Shown here piece after piece: positions 7,324 to 16,475 of a stretch of 64,000 nucleotides of DNA (within the stretch, counting starts at the first letter, position 1; each line of letters opens with the position of its first letter). The notes beneath the pieces are model-generated. The model saw nothing but the letters and a program-made list of their open reading frames with translations. It made no database searches and was not told the DNA's origin. The stretch is from the NCBI GenBank assembly GCA_050953285.1, contig JBMNMK010000002.1, positions 186,001-250,000 on the forward strand. The letters are read 5' to 3'. Source of the DNA: Olsenella_K sp050953285 (GTDB lineage: Bacteria > Actinomycetota > Coriobacteriia > Coriobacteriales > Atopobiaceae). A program made the translations under genes and the position numbers.

Positions 7324-9621
7324 TTACGAGGAGAGGTTTTTCTCGCCCGCTTGACGTTTTACCAGGTAGCAGTGGTGAATCTTGGGATTGCGCTGGAAGT
7401 CATGGGGGATCGTGGAAGCTGTTATGTCTTGGACGTCGACGCCGTAGCGCGCAAGCGCTGCCTTGTCCATCTTGAAGCTTCTGAGGTTGCATGAGAAAAC
7501 ACAGACGCCGTTGCGCGTGAGCATATGGACCACATCCATGAGAAGCTCCACGTGGTCGCGCTGCACGTCCCATGCTGCACGCATGCGGCTTGAGTTGGAA
7601 AACGTGGGAACATCGCAGAAGATGAGGTCCCAGCGGTTGGGGGTGTGGCGCTGCTCATGGGTCCACGCAAGCACATCTGCCTGGACAAACTCATGCTCAG
7701 GGCCCACAAAACCGTTGTGAGCCATATTGCGCTTGGCCCACTCAAGGCTAGGCTTGCTCATGTCCACCGTGGTGGTGTGCTTGGCTCCGCCGTCTGCTGC
7801 GTAGCAGGTAGCGCTGCCGGTGTAGGCAAAGAGGTTCAAGAAGCGCTTGGAACCTGCTGTCTTTTTGGCAAGTTCTCGCACGAGGGAGCGGGTGTCGCGG
7901 TGATCGAGGAAGATGCCGCAGTCAAGGCGGCTCTCAAAGTTGACCTCAAAGGTGAGACCGCCCTCCTCAATAAGGTGAGCGCCAGGCGGCAGGGTCGCGC
8001 GCTTCTTTGGCGCGCGGGGAGATGCGGCCTCTCCTGCCTTCGCGGCCTTAAATTTTCCTTCATCGGTATATTGTGACCCACCTTTTGCACGCTGGCGAAT
8101 ACGGATGTGCACATTGTGCGGCTCAATCTCAAGGATTGCGGGCGCCACCGTGAGGACATCCATGAGTCGCTCGTGGGACATGAGCGCATCAATCTCTTTA
8201 GGAGCTTGATACTCAGATACAGAAAGCCAGCGGCCGCGCCCGTCTTTTCCCTGGTAGAGGTCTATGGCTACGGCATAATCTGGCAGGTCTGCATCGTAGA
8301 GACGATAGCATGTCACGTCTTCTCTCTTGGCCCACTTGCGGCGCTCACGCGCAACTTTCCAGAGACGATCGGCAAACTGCTGCGTGGAGGCCAGAAGGAC
8401 GGGGACAGCGCGCCCATCGCGCAGCGTTACGTGCGGAAGTGCTTCTCGCCCAGAGGAGAGATCTAGGCGGATGAGCTTGCCAGGCGTCTGGCCAAACATC
8501 ACGTCCAGCTGCTCTGGGCTTGCCGCGCCGACGCTCTGTGCAAGCGCTTCTGTATGCGCAAGTGCCGTCAGCGCCGCGTGGCTTTTCTCGGCTGCACGTG
8601 CAACATCTGCCAGCGCAAACGCTTCTTCTGCGGGATTTGTCTGGCTAGGCCAGGAAAGATCGACGCAGATGAGAGAGGTTGTGGCAAGCTGGGCGCCAGT
8701 ATCTGCCAGCTCATCTTGGCTCACAAACGTGGGCTCGATCTCATGGATGCCAGCTGCGCGCAAGAGTCCGCGTGCGCTCTGCTGAGCATTCTTTCTCGGG
8801 TCATATGCCAGAAGCTTGCACGTATCTGCACTGACGCTCTCGTGCCTGGCCTCTGCCTCCTGGACGAGCCGTGCCCAAGCGGCGTGGTCGTGCTGTTGCC
8901 ATCCAGAAAAGCCCCAGCGCTGACGGAGCAGGCCAGGGGCTCTGTCCAGCGCATAGAGCGCGGCTTCTGCCAGAAGGGTACCTGTTCCGCTAAAGAGCGC
9001 CAGGAGCTCTGCGCGGACGTGATCTTTCCGGCTCTGCTGGACCAGCTGATCCCAGCCGCCTTCAACCAAAAGGGCAGCAGCGTAGTCTGGCCGAAGAGTG
9101 GCAAAGTGCAAGTTTTTATCGCGCAGAGAATCCCATCCTCGCCGGAACAAAGGCTCGCCAGAAAGATCTATGCCCACAGTGAGCTTTTCTCTGGAAATGC
9201 GGACAGCAACCGTCACATCTGGGTGTTGATGGTCCTGAAGAGCTCGCGCGCCGCGCACAGAAAAGAGCTGGTCAGATATGGCATCTTTAGCGCGCTGGGC
9301 GGTGAATTGGGTGTTTCTGAGTGCCCGGTTGGTACCGTGCGCGTCGATGGTAAAGGTGGCGCCAGCACCTATATGCTCTGCCCAAGAAATTGCAGCTACA
9401 CTCTTATAGAGTGCATCGGCGTCGCGGGCACTTCCGCGCGCCAAGACGGCGATGACCCGTGATGCAACATGTGACCACAAGCAGACGCGGTAGGCATCTT
9501 CAAGCTCACCTTCAAAGGAAACTTGGCCTTTCAGCTGGCGAACGCGCGGCACGTTAAGCGTCTGGAGCTCATGTGCTAACAGGCCCTCAAAACCCATTGG
9601 GCAGGTTGCAAAGAAATTCAT
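7324..9621 (-). CDS. rlmKL: Bifunctional 23S rRNA methyltransferase RlmKL-like
   Basis: Protein of 765 residues with the order THUMP (about 1-160), an RlmL-like N2-guanine methyltransferase (about 160-400) and an RlmK-like N7-guanine methyltransferase (about 540-765). In Escherichia coli this enzyme makes m2G2445 and m7G2069 in 23S rRNA. The first half shows LFSGTGTLLAEAALYALDRAP and RWGFSGWQQHD. The expected NPPYGER catalytic motif is replaced by a degenerate DLSWPSQTNP near residue 320. The second half shows FLNLFAYTGSATCYAA and CDVPTFSNSSRM, where E. coli has DPPTFSNS. Rossmann binding segments are intact, so the fold is safe, but the activity of the first domain is doubtful. ATG 9621 begins the typical MNFFATCPMGFEGLLAHEL. 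Confidence 0.88.
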   Translation of the reverse strand: MNFFATCPMGFEGLLAHELQTLNVPRVRQLKGQVSFEGELEDAYRVCLWSHVASRVIAVLARGSARDADALYKSVAAISWAEHIGAGATFTIDAHGTNRALRNTQFTAQRAKDAISDQLFSVRGARALQDHQHPDVTVAVRISREKLTVGIDLSGEPLFRRGWDSLRDKNLHFATLRPDYAAALLVEGGWDQLVQQSRKDHVRAELLALFSGTGTLLAEAALYALDRAPGLLRQRWGFSGWQQHDHAAWARLVQEAEARHESVSADTCKLLAYDPRKNAQQSARGLLRAAGIHEIEPTFVSQDELADTGAQLATTSLICVDLSWPSQTNPAEEAFALADVARAAEKSHAALTALAHTEALAQSVGAASPEQLDVMFGQTPGKLIRLDLSSGREALPHVTLRDGRAVPVLLASTQQFADRLWKVARERRKWAKREDVTCYRLYDADLPDYAVAIDLYQGKDGRGRWLSVSEYQAPKEIDALMSHERLMDVLTVAPAILEIEPHNVHIRIRQRAKGGSQYTDEGKFKAAKAGEAASPRAPKKRATLPPGAHLIEEGGLTFEVNFESRLDCGIFLDHRDTRSLVRELAKKTAGSKRFLNLFAYTGSATCYAADGGAKHTTTVDMSKPSLEWAKRNMAHNGFVGPEHEFVQADVLAWTHEQRHTPNRWDLIFCDVPTFSNSSRMRAAWDVQRDHVELLMDVVHMLTRNGVCVFSCNLRSFKMDKAALARYGVDVQDITASTIPHDFQRNPKIHHCYLVKRQAGEKNLSS

Positions 9622-9801
9622 CGGGACACCTCTCGCCCGTAGTAGGTAGAAATCGGTATTATCTAGGATACAAGCTCAGAAACTTCTGTTGGCTCGCTGT
9701 GAATCTAACCACAACAAGAACAGGCAGAAGGCCGCAGGGCTCACCTTGGGTGAGCGCCAAGAAACACGTTTAGGTGTAGGGCAAGACAGGAGGTTGCCAG
9801 G

Positions 9802-11526
9802 ATGGATCAGGATGTAGCAGAAAAGGTTCAACTCTGGAAAGACAACGTGACCGAGCCAGATCTTAAGGCGGAGCTCGACGATCTTCTGAGCAAGGGGGAT
9901 GAAGAAGCGCTCAACGATGCGTTCTATCGTGACCTTGAGTTTGGCACCGCTGGCCTGAGAGGTACCTTGGGCGTGGGCTCCAACCGCATGAACGTGTACG
10001 TGATTGCTCAGGCAACCCAAGGCGTGGCGGATTATCTGAACGCTCACTATGAGCACCCCACGCTGGCACTTGCACGAGATTCTCGCCTGAAGGGTGAGGA
10101 TTTCCAGCGTGTGGCATGTGGTGTTCTTGCAGCTAACGGTATCCATGTCTACGTCTATCCGCGCATAGAGCCCGTGCCGACACTCTCGTTTGCGGTGCGC
10201 TACCTGCACGCTTCTGCAGGCATTGTGCTGACAGCTTCCCACAACCCCGCGCAGTACAACGGCTACAAAGTGTATAACGACAACGGTGGCCAGATTGCCA
10301 ACGAGGCGGCAGACGAGATCAGTGCATCCATTGCCAAGACGCCCATGTTTGGTGGCGCCAAGATGATGGACTTTGATGAAGGCGTTAAAAAAGGCCTGAT
10401 TGAGTGGACGCCAGAAGAGGTTTTGGACAACTTCATTGAGGCTGTCAAGAAGGTTTCTGTCCCGGGCTTCAAGGCGCCTGAGGGCTACAAGGTTGTCTAC
10501 ACGCCGCTCAACGGCACCGGCATGGAGTGCGTCACGCGCATCTTGGGTGAGATTGGTGTCAACGACGTGGAAGTTGTGGCAGAGCAAAAAGATCCGGATG
10601 GCAACTTCCCCACCTGCACCTATCCCAACCCCGAGTTTAGAGAGGCCTTGGATTTGGCGCTCAAGCTGGCCGATAAGGTCAAGCCTAACCTGGTGGTTGC
10701 CACAGATCCTGATGCCGACCGCATGGGTACGGCCATCCCGCACAAGGGTGAATATGTCTTGTTGAGCGGCAACGAGATGGGCGTCTTGCTCATGGACTGG
10801 CTCTGCAAGATGGCGCAGGAGCGCGGCGAGGATCCCAAGGAGAAAGTTGCCGTTTCGACCATCGTTTCCTCGGTGATGCCCGATGCGCTGGCGCGTGATT
10901 ATGGCTTTGAGATGCGTCGCGTGCTCACGGGCTTCAAGTACATTGGCGACCAGATTGACCAGCTTAAAGCCGCGGACGAGGAGAGCCGCTTCTTGATGGG
11001 CTTTGAGGAGTCCTATGGCTATCTGGTGGGCACCCACGCGCGCGATAAGGACGCTATTGTCGCGGTCGAGGTGTGCGTGGAGATGGCTGCCTACTACGCC
11101 GCGCGCGGCATGGACCTCTATGAGGCCATGGAAGAGCTCTACAAGAAGTATGGCTACTATTTAAACGGCACCGTCAACGCGCAGTTCCCGGGTGCCGCTG
11201 GCGCCGAGCGCATGGCAGAGCTCATGGCTGGGCTTCGCCAGCAGCCGCTCACTGAGATTGGCGGCTATAAAGTGCTCTCCGTCACCGATTTTGAGCAGGC
11301 AGCAGAGATGCCGCGCGTGAGTGGCCTTCAGAAGGAGGCCGCGCAGCGCCTGCCCAAGGCCAACGTGATTGAGTACTACCTGGAGGGGGAGAACAAGGTA
11401 ATCTTCCGTCCGTCTGGCACAGAGCCCAAGGTCAAGGCATATCTCTTTGCTAAGGGCGCCACGCGCTCAGAGGCAGAAGATGTGCGAGCAAAACTTCAGG
11501 CAGCATCTGAGTCCATCTTGAAATAG
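9802..11526 (+). CDS. Phosphoglucomutase/phosphomannomutase (alpha-D-phosphohexomutase)
   Basis: Interconverts hexose 1- and 6-phosphates, linking glycolysis to nucleotide-sugar, wall and glycan synthesis. The 574-residue length and order fit the PgcA-like branch: FGTAGLRGTLGVG at the N-terminus, phosphoserine loop TASHNPAQYNGYKVY, metal loop DPDADRMG, sugar loop GFEESYGYL and phosphate-binding RPSGTEPKVKAY. All key motifs are present. A GGAGG stands before ATG 9802. It could supply precursors to the glycosyltransferases at 20.7-26 kb (inference). Glucose versus mannose preference cannot be read from the sequence. Confidence 0.92.
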   Translation: MDQDVAEKVQLWKDNVTEPDLKAELDDLLSKGDEEALNDAFYRDLEFGTAGLRGTLGVGSNRMNVYVIAQATQGVADYLNAHYEHPTLALARDSRLKGEDFQRVACGVLAANGIHVYVYPRIEPVPTLSFAVRYLHASAGIVLTASHNPAQYNGYKVYNDNGGQIANEAADEISASIAKTPMFGGAKMMDFDEGVKKGLIEWTPEEVLDNFIEAVKKVSVPGFKAPEGYKVVYTPLNGTGMECVTRILGEIGVNDVEVVAEQKDPDGNFPTCTYPNPEFREALDLALKLADKVKPNLVVATDPDADRMGTAIPHKGEYVLLSGNEMGVLLMDWLCKMAQERGEDPKEKVAVSTIVSSVMPDALARDYGFEMRRVLTGFKYIGDQIDQLKAADEESRFLMGFEESYGYLVGTHARDKDAIVAVEVCVEMAAYYAARGMDLYEAMEELYKKYGYYLNGTVNAQFPGAAGAERMAELMAGLRQQPLTEIGGYKVLSVTDFEQAAEMPRVSGLQKEAAQRLPKANVIEYYLEGENKVIFRPSGTEPKVKAYLFAKGATRSEAEDVRAKLQAASESILK

Positions 11527-11642
11527 ACCTCCAGCGGCGCGCCAGCTGAGCGCGCCGCGTGGCGGGCGCTGCCGTGGCGTGCGCCGCGCTGCTAAGGTGT
11601 ATGTAGCTGCCAAGAGCGCGCTGCGGGTGCCGCGTACGTGCT

Positions 11643-11675
11643 AAAAAATGCCTCTCGTATGAGAGGCATTTTTTT
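11643..11675. terminator. Bidirectional intrinsic terminator
   Basis: AAAAAATGCCTCTC, loop GTAT, then GAGAGGCATTTTTTT. A perfect stem flanked by an A-run and a T-run serves both the phosphohexomutase (+) and the C39-like gene (-). Confidence 0.92.
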
Positions 11676-11710
11676 GTATATTGTGCGAGAAGAGGTGTGT
11701 CTTCCCCACG

Positions 11711-13135
11711 CTAGCCGTTGGTGCTGGTGGAGCTGACGCTGCCGGTGCCGCTGGTGCCAGTCGTGCTGCCTGAGCTGCTGGTGGCACCAGTCGTGCTGCC
11801 TGAGCTGCTGGTGGTGCCAGTCGTGCTGCCTGAGCTGCCGCTGGTGCCAGTCGTGCTGCCTGAGCTGGTCGCAGAGCTTGTACCTGTGCCAGACGTTGCA
11901 CCCGTCGATGTGGCGTCCGATGTGGTGCTGTTTGTGCTGGTACTTTGCGCATTTGCCTGCAGCTGTGCGAGCGATTCGTCGGTGATGGAGAGCAACACAA
12001 ATGACGATGCATACGAAGAGATGGTCGCAGGATCCCAGGTGTGATCTGAGACGGAAGTTGACGTGGGGTCAAACAAGATAAGAGACCCATCGGTATCCAC
12101 GCCGACGGCGAGCGCCCAGTGGTCTTCTGCGGTTACGGTGTTGGTCTTGAGCCGAATGGCAATCACGGATGTCTCTGAAAGATAGCCGGTGAGATTGTCC
12201 TCAGACACCTGCAAGAGACTGGCAGAAAGCCCGGCACTCGTTGCCATATTGATGAGTGTATTCTCTTCTGAACTCTCTGTACTCTGCGTCTGTGATGCAT
12301 CCAGTGTGGCAAAGTTGGCAGCGGTCATGTTATTGAGACCGCTGAGGCCCACATAGGCCATCATGAGCGTGGTGGGGCCAGAACCGGTGACGGCTATGGG
12401 GCCATCACCATACGTCACTGCACCCCAGCGCTCGTCCCAATCAAAGAGCTTGGGCACCGAGCCCTTGCTCACTTCGTCGGTGTATGCAGACGCGCTCTTC
12501 TGAGCGTCCGGCCACGCTGCCACAAAATCTATGGCAGCAGGCTCACGTAGTGCCAGCTCCAAGAGGCGCTCGTCGGAATACTGGTCAGCATGCGCTGCAA
12601 TCTGCTGGAGTTTCTCGCCCTGATCAAGCTGTTCGGTGAATTCACTGATGAGGGTATTGGAAATGCCCGTCGCCACGCGCGAATCCTGCTCGCTCATAGT
12701 GTCGGTGGTTTGAGTCTGCTCTTCCTGTGACGCCTCAGTCTCTACCTGCTGCGCGTTCTTGGATGTACACTGGGATATGGCCATCACAAATACAACTATA
12801 ACCACAACGATTGCGATAAAAGAAATGATGTAGCGGCCGTCGATCATCTGCAGGCGCTCGACAAATGACTCTCTTCCCGTGAAGTGCACTTTATGAGAGC
12901 GCAGCATGTAGCCGGTATCGGGGCGCTTGAGGCGGCCGCCGCGGCGAGATGAACCTCTCCGTGAACGTCCGCGTCCGTCAGAACCTGCGTGCTGTGCAGC
13001 GCGATCATTGTCTGCGCCATACCCGCGACGCTGAGATCCTGCGTAGCCGCTGCGTGAATAAGAGCCGCGCGAGCTTCTCTGAGATCGTGCTCCAGAACCT
13101 CTTCGGGGAGAGCGATTATCTGTGTTGTAGGGCAT
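11711..13135 (-). CDS. Membrane-anchored C39-like domain protein lacking the catalytic cysteine
   Basis: Single-pass membrane protein of 474 residues. Residues 1-100 are a basic Arg/Ser/Gly-rich cytoplasmic tail, 102-120 a membrane helix (IISFIAIVVVIVVFVMAI) and about 225-400 an extracellular peptidase_C39_2-like domain (FDWDERWGAVTYGDG). The tail is a Ser/Thr/Gly 10-residue repeat. In active relatives the next motif is S-G-C-G-P-T. Here it reads T-G-S-G-P-T, so the nucleophile cysteine is serine (residue 252). The histidine segment EDHWALAVGV and the DP motif remain. A binding or scaffold role is more likely than proteolysis (inference). ATG 13135 is preferred over the longer frame because GGAGG precedes it. 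Confidence 0.75.
   Translation of the reverse strand: MPYNTDNRSPRRGSGARSQRSSRGSYSRSGYAGSQRRGYGADNDRAAQHAGSDGRGRSRRGSSRRGGRLKRPDTGYMLRSHKVHFTGRESFVERLQMIDGRYIISFIAIVVVIVVFVMAISQCTSKNAQQVETEASQEEQTQTTDTMSEQDSRVATGISNTLISEFTEQLDQGEKLQQIAAHADQYSDERLLELALREPAAIDFVAAWPDAQKSASAYTDEVSKGSVPKLFDWDERWGAVTYGDGPIAVTGSGPTTLMMAYVGLSGLNNMTAANFATLDASQTQSTESSEENTLINMATSAGLSASLLQVSEDNLTGYLSETSVIAIRLKTNTVTAEDHWALAVGVDTDGSLILFDPTSTSVSDHTWDPATISSYASSFVLLSITDESLAQLQANAQSTSTNSTTSDATSTGATSGTGTSSATSSGSTTGTSGSSGSTTGTTSSSGSTTGATSSSGSTTGTSGTGSVSSTSTNG
11761..11868 (-). repeat. 30-bp tandem repeat encoding a 10-residue Ser/Thr/Gly repeat
   Basis: Copies begin at 11761, 11791, 11821 and 11851 (the last partial), each starting TCGTGCTGCCTGAGCTG on the plus strand. 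They encode the GSTTGTSGSS-type repeats of the C39-like protein's C-terminus and may vary in copy number between strains. Confidence 0.85.
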
Positions 13136-13334
13136 AGATCCTCCAGCACCTCTGGTGCATGTACGCATATGTAGTACCCATGATAAGCTCACGGATGAAA
13201 GTTGGCTAGGTAAGCGGGTGCGAAGACATATGCATATGGCGCCCACTGGTGTGAAAATGGTGCCACAAAAGTGCTGGGTGCGGGCGAATACTATACCTAT
13301 GTAAATGAAAAGAAACGAAGATATTAAATCCTAA

Positions 13335-13350
13335 ATTCAAATGGTTGAAT
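13335..13350. promoter_or_regulatory. Perfect 16-bp palindrome in the divergent C39-like/argR promoter region
   Basis: ATTCAA-ATGG-TTGAAT lies in the 345-base AT-rich gap (13136-13480) between divergently transcribed genes. A likely argR -10 box (TATGAT, 13436-13441) follows about 85 bases later. The half-sites resemble ARG-box halves but in inverted order, so autoregulation by ArgR is only a possibility. Nothing else was recognised in the gap. Confidence 0.35.
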
Positions 13351-13480
13351 CTCAAAAAGTAAAAGGTTAGTTTTATTACAGCGTAAGTTTTCTCCATTCT
13401 ATGCAACAAAAGCTATTTCTTTCACACCGCTTAGGTATGATCGCGTTCAATGTACGTCCGATGCCCTGGAGGTTGGTCTT

Positions 13481-14002
13481 ATGGTTAAGAAGCGCAACGT
13501 ACGGCAAGATGCTATCAAGTGGATTGTGCGTAACAAGTCAATCCGCACGCAGAAAGCACTTGTCACGGAGCTGCATAAGGCTGGCTATGCATGCACGCAG
13601 GCAACTGCCTCACGGGACATTTCTGATATGGGTCTGCGCAAGCTCCCAGAAGGCGTCTATGTGCTTGCGGAAGACCTTCACCTGCAGCGTATGGTGGCAG
13701 AATTCGTAACGGACGTAGAGCAGATTGGCACGCAGGTAGTCATCAAGTCGCAGCCGGGTACAGCTCCAGGCATTGCTGCTGCTATTGATGCTGCAGATAT
13801 CCCCGAGCTTTTGGCAACCATTGCGGGCAGTGATACCGTGCTGGGCATTTGCCGCACAGAGGAGAAGGCTATAGCAACGGAGTCCATCTTGAAGAAGCTC
13901 CACAACCCTGAGGCAAAGGCAAAGGCACTGGCAGACCGCGGTGACAAGCCGGTGATCCCCTCAGAGGAAGAAGAGTATGAGGACGAGGAAGTAGACGAGT
14001 AG
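13481..14002 (+). CDS. argR: Arginine repressor ArgR
   Basis: Hexameric arginine-responsive repressor of arginine biosynthesis, or activator of its catabolism. An N-terminal winged-helix domain (residues 1-70: VRNKSIRTQKALVTELHKAG, then TQATASRDISDMGL with the SR recognition motif) is followed by the oligomerisation and arginine-binding domain. That domain has the signature GTAPGIAAAIDAADIPELLATIAGSDT written here in parts: GTAPGIAAAID and GSDTVLGICRT. The 173 residues include an unusual acidic tail (EEEEYEDEEVDE). GGAGG lies 8-10 bases before ATG 13481. No arg biosynthesis gene is in the window, so targets lie elsewhere. Confidence 0.93.
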   Translation: MVKKRNVRQDAIKWIVRNKSIRTQKALVTELHKAGYACTQATASRDISDMGLRKLPEGVYVLAEDLHLQRMVAEFVTDVEQIGTQVVIKSQPGTAPGIAAAIDAADIPELLATIAGSDTVLGICRTEEKAIATESILKKLHNPEAKAKALADRGDKPVIPSEEEEYEDEEVDE

Positions 14003-14024
14003 AACCTCCGCTTCTCAATCAACC

Positions 14025-14065
14025 AAAAAAGCAGCCGATCAGGTTTTCCTGGCCGGCTGCTTTTT
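14025..14065. terminator. Bidirectional terminator between argR and the class A PBP
   Basis: AAAAAAGCAGCC...GATCAGG, loop TTTTC, CTGGCCGGCTGCTTTTT. The stem has one mismatch and is flanked by A- and T-runs, so it can stop both convergent genes. Confidence 0.9.
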
Positions 14066-14086
14066 CATGTACGGGTGACGCTGGAG

Positions 14087-16246
14087 CTAGTTGGTATTCT
14101 CGCCCTGCGTTGTGTTGGTGGTTCCTGTACCACCCGTCTGACCCGTGGTTTGGCCGCCCGTGGTCTGATTGCCGGTCGTGTTTGTGTTTTGTCCGGTAGT
14201 GCCTGTTCCTCTGGTGTTCGTGGTGCCATCGGTGTAGGTTCCGGTCTCATCGTCTTCTGACGAGTCGTAGCCATTGTTGTAGTAGCTTGACCCGTAGGTG
14301 CTCTCAGTGGTGTTGGTATACTTGAGATCAAACGAAGAGTTGGGTTTATAGGTGATCTTCTCATCTGTTGAGGGGAAAGACGCCCGGTCCACACCTTCAA
14401 GGGCGGCGTTCATGAAGTCAGCCCAGATGAGGCAGGACGTTGTATTGGGGTGACCATACGTACCCTTGATCATAACGGTGCCTTCCTGGCGATATCCGCA
14501 CCACACAGCAACGGAGAGCTGCGGTGTGTAGCCAACAAACCAGAGGTCACGGTAGTTTTCAGAGGTACCAGTCTTACCTGCCATAGGCTGGTCAATATCC
14601 ATCATGTTGTTGATAACATTGGCCGTACCCACGTTGCTTGTGATAACGGTCTGAAGGACCTGCGTTGCAACCTGAGCAATAGCGGCATCCACTGCTTGCG
14701 TGGGGTTGTCTTCGTGCTCGTAGACGGTATTACCATTGCGGTCTTCAATCTTTGCAATAGCAACGGTGTCTCTATGTACGCCACCTGTGGCCAACGTTGC
14801 ATACGCCTCTGCCATCTGCAGGGGAGGCACGCCGGTGGTACCTAAAGTGAGTGCAGGATATGCGGGCATATCCACATCAATGCCCATGTCCTTAGCTGCG
14901 CTCACGATATTCTCAGCACCAATAGCTAAGGCAACCTGGCCATATCCGGTATTGGAAGAGCGCTGAGTTGCCTCGCGCAGGGTTATGGTTCCGTAGGAGT
15001 AGTTGCCAAAGTTTTGCACCTTCCACGAATTGGTGAGCTGCAAGGGTGAGTTGCAGTTGATATAGATATCGGGACTCATGCCCTGTCTGAGCGCTGCCAC
15101 CAAGGTAAAGGTCTTGAAGCTGGAACCAGGTTGGCGCTGAGCCTGCGTCGCCAGGTTGTACTGGTCTGTATCATAATCACGTCCGCCCACCATAGCCTTG
15201 ATATAGCCGGTGGAAGGATCTACTGCTACTAGGGCAGAATCCAGCTTTGCATTACCAAACTCTTCCAGGCGGCTATTGACGGCATTTTCTGCATCTTCTT
15301 GCATGCTGGGGTCAAGGGTGGTGTAGACCTTAAGGCCCCCTTGAAAAACGGTGTCTTGGTCAAAGTCTTCAAGCAGAAGGGACTTCACGTAGTCGGTAAA
15401 GTACGGATACGTGCCTTTGGCATCAATAACCTGGCCTTGGTTGAGCGTGAGCGGCTCAGCCTGTGCCTGGTCATGCTCTTCTTGGGTGATATCACCTGCA
15501 GAGAGCATACGGTCAAGCACCGTATTTCTACGCTGGATAGCAGCTTCGGGATTCTCTGTGGGGTCGTAGTAGGAAGGGGACTGGGGAAGGCCTGCCAAAA
15601 GTGCTGCCTCTGCCAGCGTCAGATCTTTTGCATCCTTATTGAAATAGGTGATAGATGCTGCTTGAATGCCGTAGGCAGCGTGTCCGTAATAGATGGTGTT
15701 GAGATACATCATCAAGATTTGGTCTTTTGAGTACGTCTTTTCCATCTGGATGGCAATATAGGCCTCACGGACCTTACGCTTTAAGGTCTGCTCAAATTGC
15801 TCATCAGACAAGACGGTGTTGCGCACCAGCTGCTGGGTGATGGTAGAAGCACCTTCAGATCCGCCACGCAGCTGCACCAGGACAGCACGTACAATGCCTT
15901 GCGGATCGACACCGTTGTGCTGGTAGAAACGTACGTCTTCGGTGTCTACCGTACCTTGCAGCACGTACGGGGACACCTCATCTTTGGTGACACTTCTCCG
16001 GTTTTGCAGATAGTACTCTGCAATAACGTTGTTATCAGCATCAAAAACCTGCGTGGGTTCTGATACCAAATAGGCATCTGCGGAGTTGTAATCTGGCAGG
16101 TCTTCAAGCCAGGAATCAACAAGGGTGCCCAATGAAATGGCAAGAGCAATCACAAGCAGCGCTATAAAACCAAGCACACCGGCAAAGCCGAAGCCGACGA
16201 TATGGGTACGAGAATGATTACGTGCCCTACGGGTACGAACGCTCAT
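14087..16246 (-). CDS. Class A penicillin-binding protein (glycosyltransferase/transpeptidase)
   Basis: Bifunctional peptidoglycan synthase of 719 residues. A short basic cytoplasmic tail and one membrane helix (about 17-40) precede a GT51 domain with TEDVRFYQHNGVD, STITQQLVRN and KVREAYIAIQME. The transpeptidase has all three active-site motifs: PGSSFK (SxxK), SSNTG (SxN) and GKTGTSE (KTG). The last ~90 residues are a Thr/Gly/Asn/Gln-rich low-complexity tail common in actinobacterial PBPs. GGAGG precedes the ATG. It diverges from tyrS across a 230-base gap. It should act outside the membrane on lipid II; the uppP product at 50.7 kb recycles the same carrier. Confidence 0.93.
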   Translation of the reverse strand: MSVRTRRARNHSRTHIVGFGFAGVLGFIALLVIALAISLGTLVDSWLEDLPDYNSADAYLVSEPTQVFDADNNVIAEYYLQNRRSVTKDEVSPYVLQGTVDTEDVRFYQHNGVDPQGIVRAVLVQLRGGSEGASTITQQLVRNTVLSDEQFEQTLKRKVREAYIAIQMEKTYSKDQILMMYLNTIYYGHAAYGIQAASITYFNKDAKDLTLAEAALLAGLPQSPSYYDPTENPEAAIQRRNTVLDRMLSAGDITQEEHDQAQAEPLTLNQGQVIDAKGTYPYFTDYVKSLLLEDFDQDTVFQGGLKVYTTLDPSMQEDAENAVNSRLEEFGNAKLDSALVAVDPSTGYIKAMVGGRDYDTDQYNLATQAQRQPGSSFKTFTLVAALRQGMSPDIYINCNSPLQLTNSWKVQNFGNYSYGTITLREATQRSSNTGYGQVALAIGAENIVSAAKDMGIDVDMPAYPALTLGTTGVPPLQMAEAYATLATGGVHRDTVAIAKIEDRNGNTVYEHEDNPTQAVDAAIAQVATQVLQTVITSNVGTANVINNMMDIDQPMAGKTGTSENYRDLWFVGYTPQLSVAVWCGYRQEGTVMIKGTYGHPNTTSCLIWADFMNAALEGVDRASFPSTDEKITYKPNSSFDLKYTNTTESTYGSSYYNNGYDSSEDDETGTYTDGTTNTRGTGTTGQNTNTTGNQTTGGQTTGQTGGTGTTNTTQGENTN

Positions 16247-16475
16247 AGATCCTCCTTATTGACAGTCACAGTCCATTATACGAGTGCAGCATGAAAACGG
16301 AGCACGAGCGCGGGATAACAAATCATGTGCATAAGTGAGCGTAAGTTGAAAAAGTAAATATCGCTGCCATGTCTCGCAAAGTTGCTGTTCATTAGGATAA
16401 AGTATGGAGCTACGTCTCAAGGCTATGATCAAGTGTCCGCTTGGTCTGGCAGTGGGCAGGAGATACCAACAGACC

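Noticed and set aside
9676..11037. Long open frame (453 codons) on the minus strand opposite the phosphohexomutase
   Set aside because: No recognisable protein features; it is fully antisense to a gene with all family motifs and has no plausible ribosome binding site.
11761..11868. Direct repeats that might be a small CRISPR array
   Set aside because: Units are contiguous 30-bp tandem repeats without spacers and are translated as a low-complexity peptide.
16256..16475. T-box leader before tyrS
   Set aside because: No recognisable T-box sequence, specifier loop or terminator/antiterminator pair was found.
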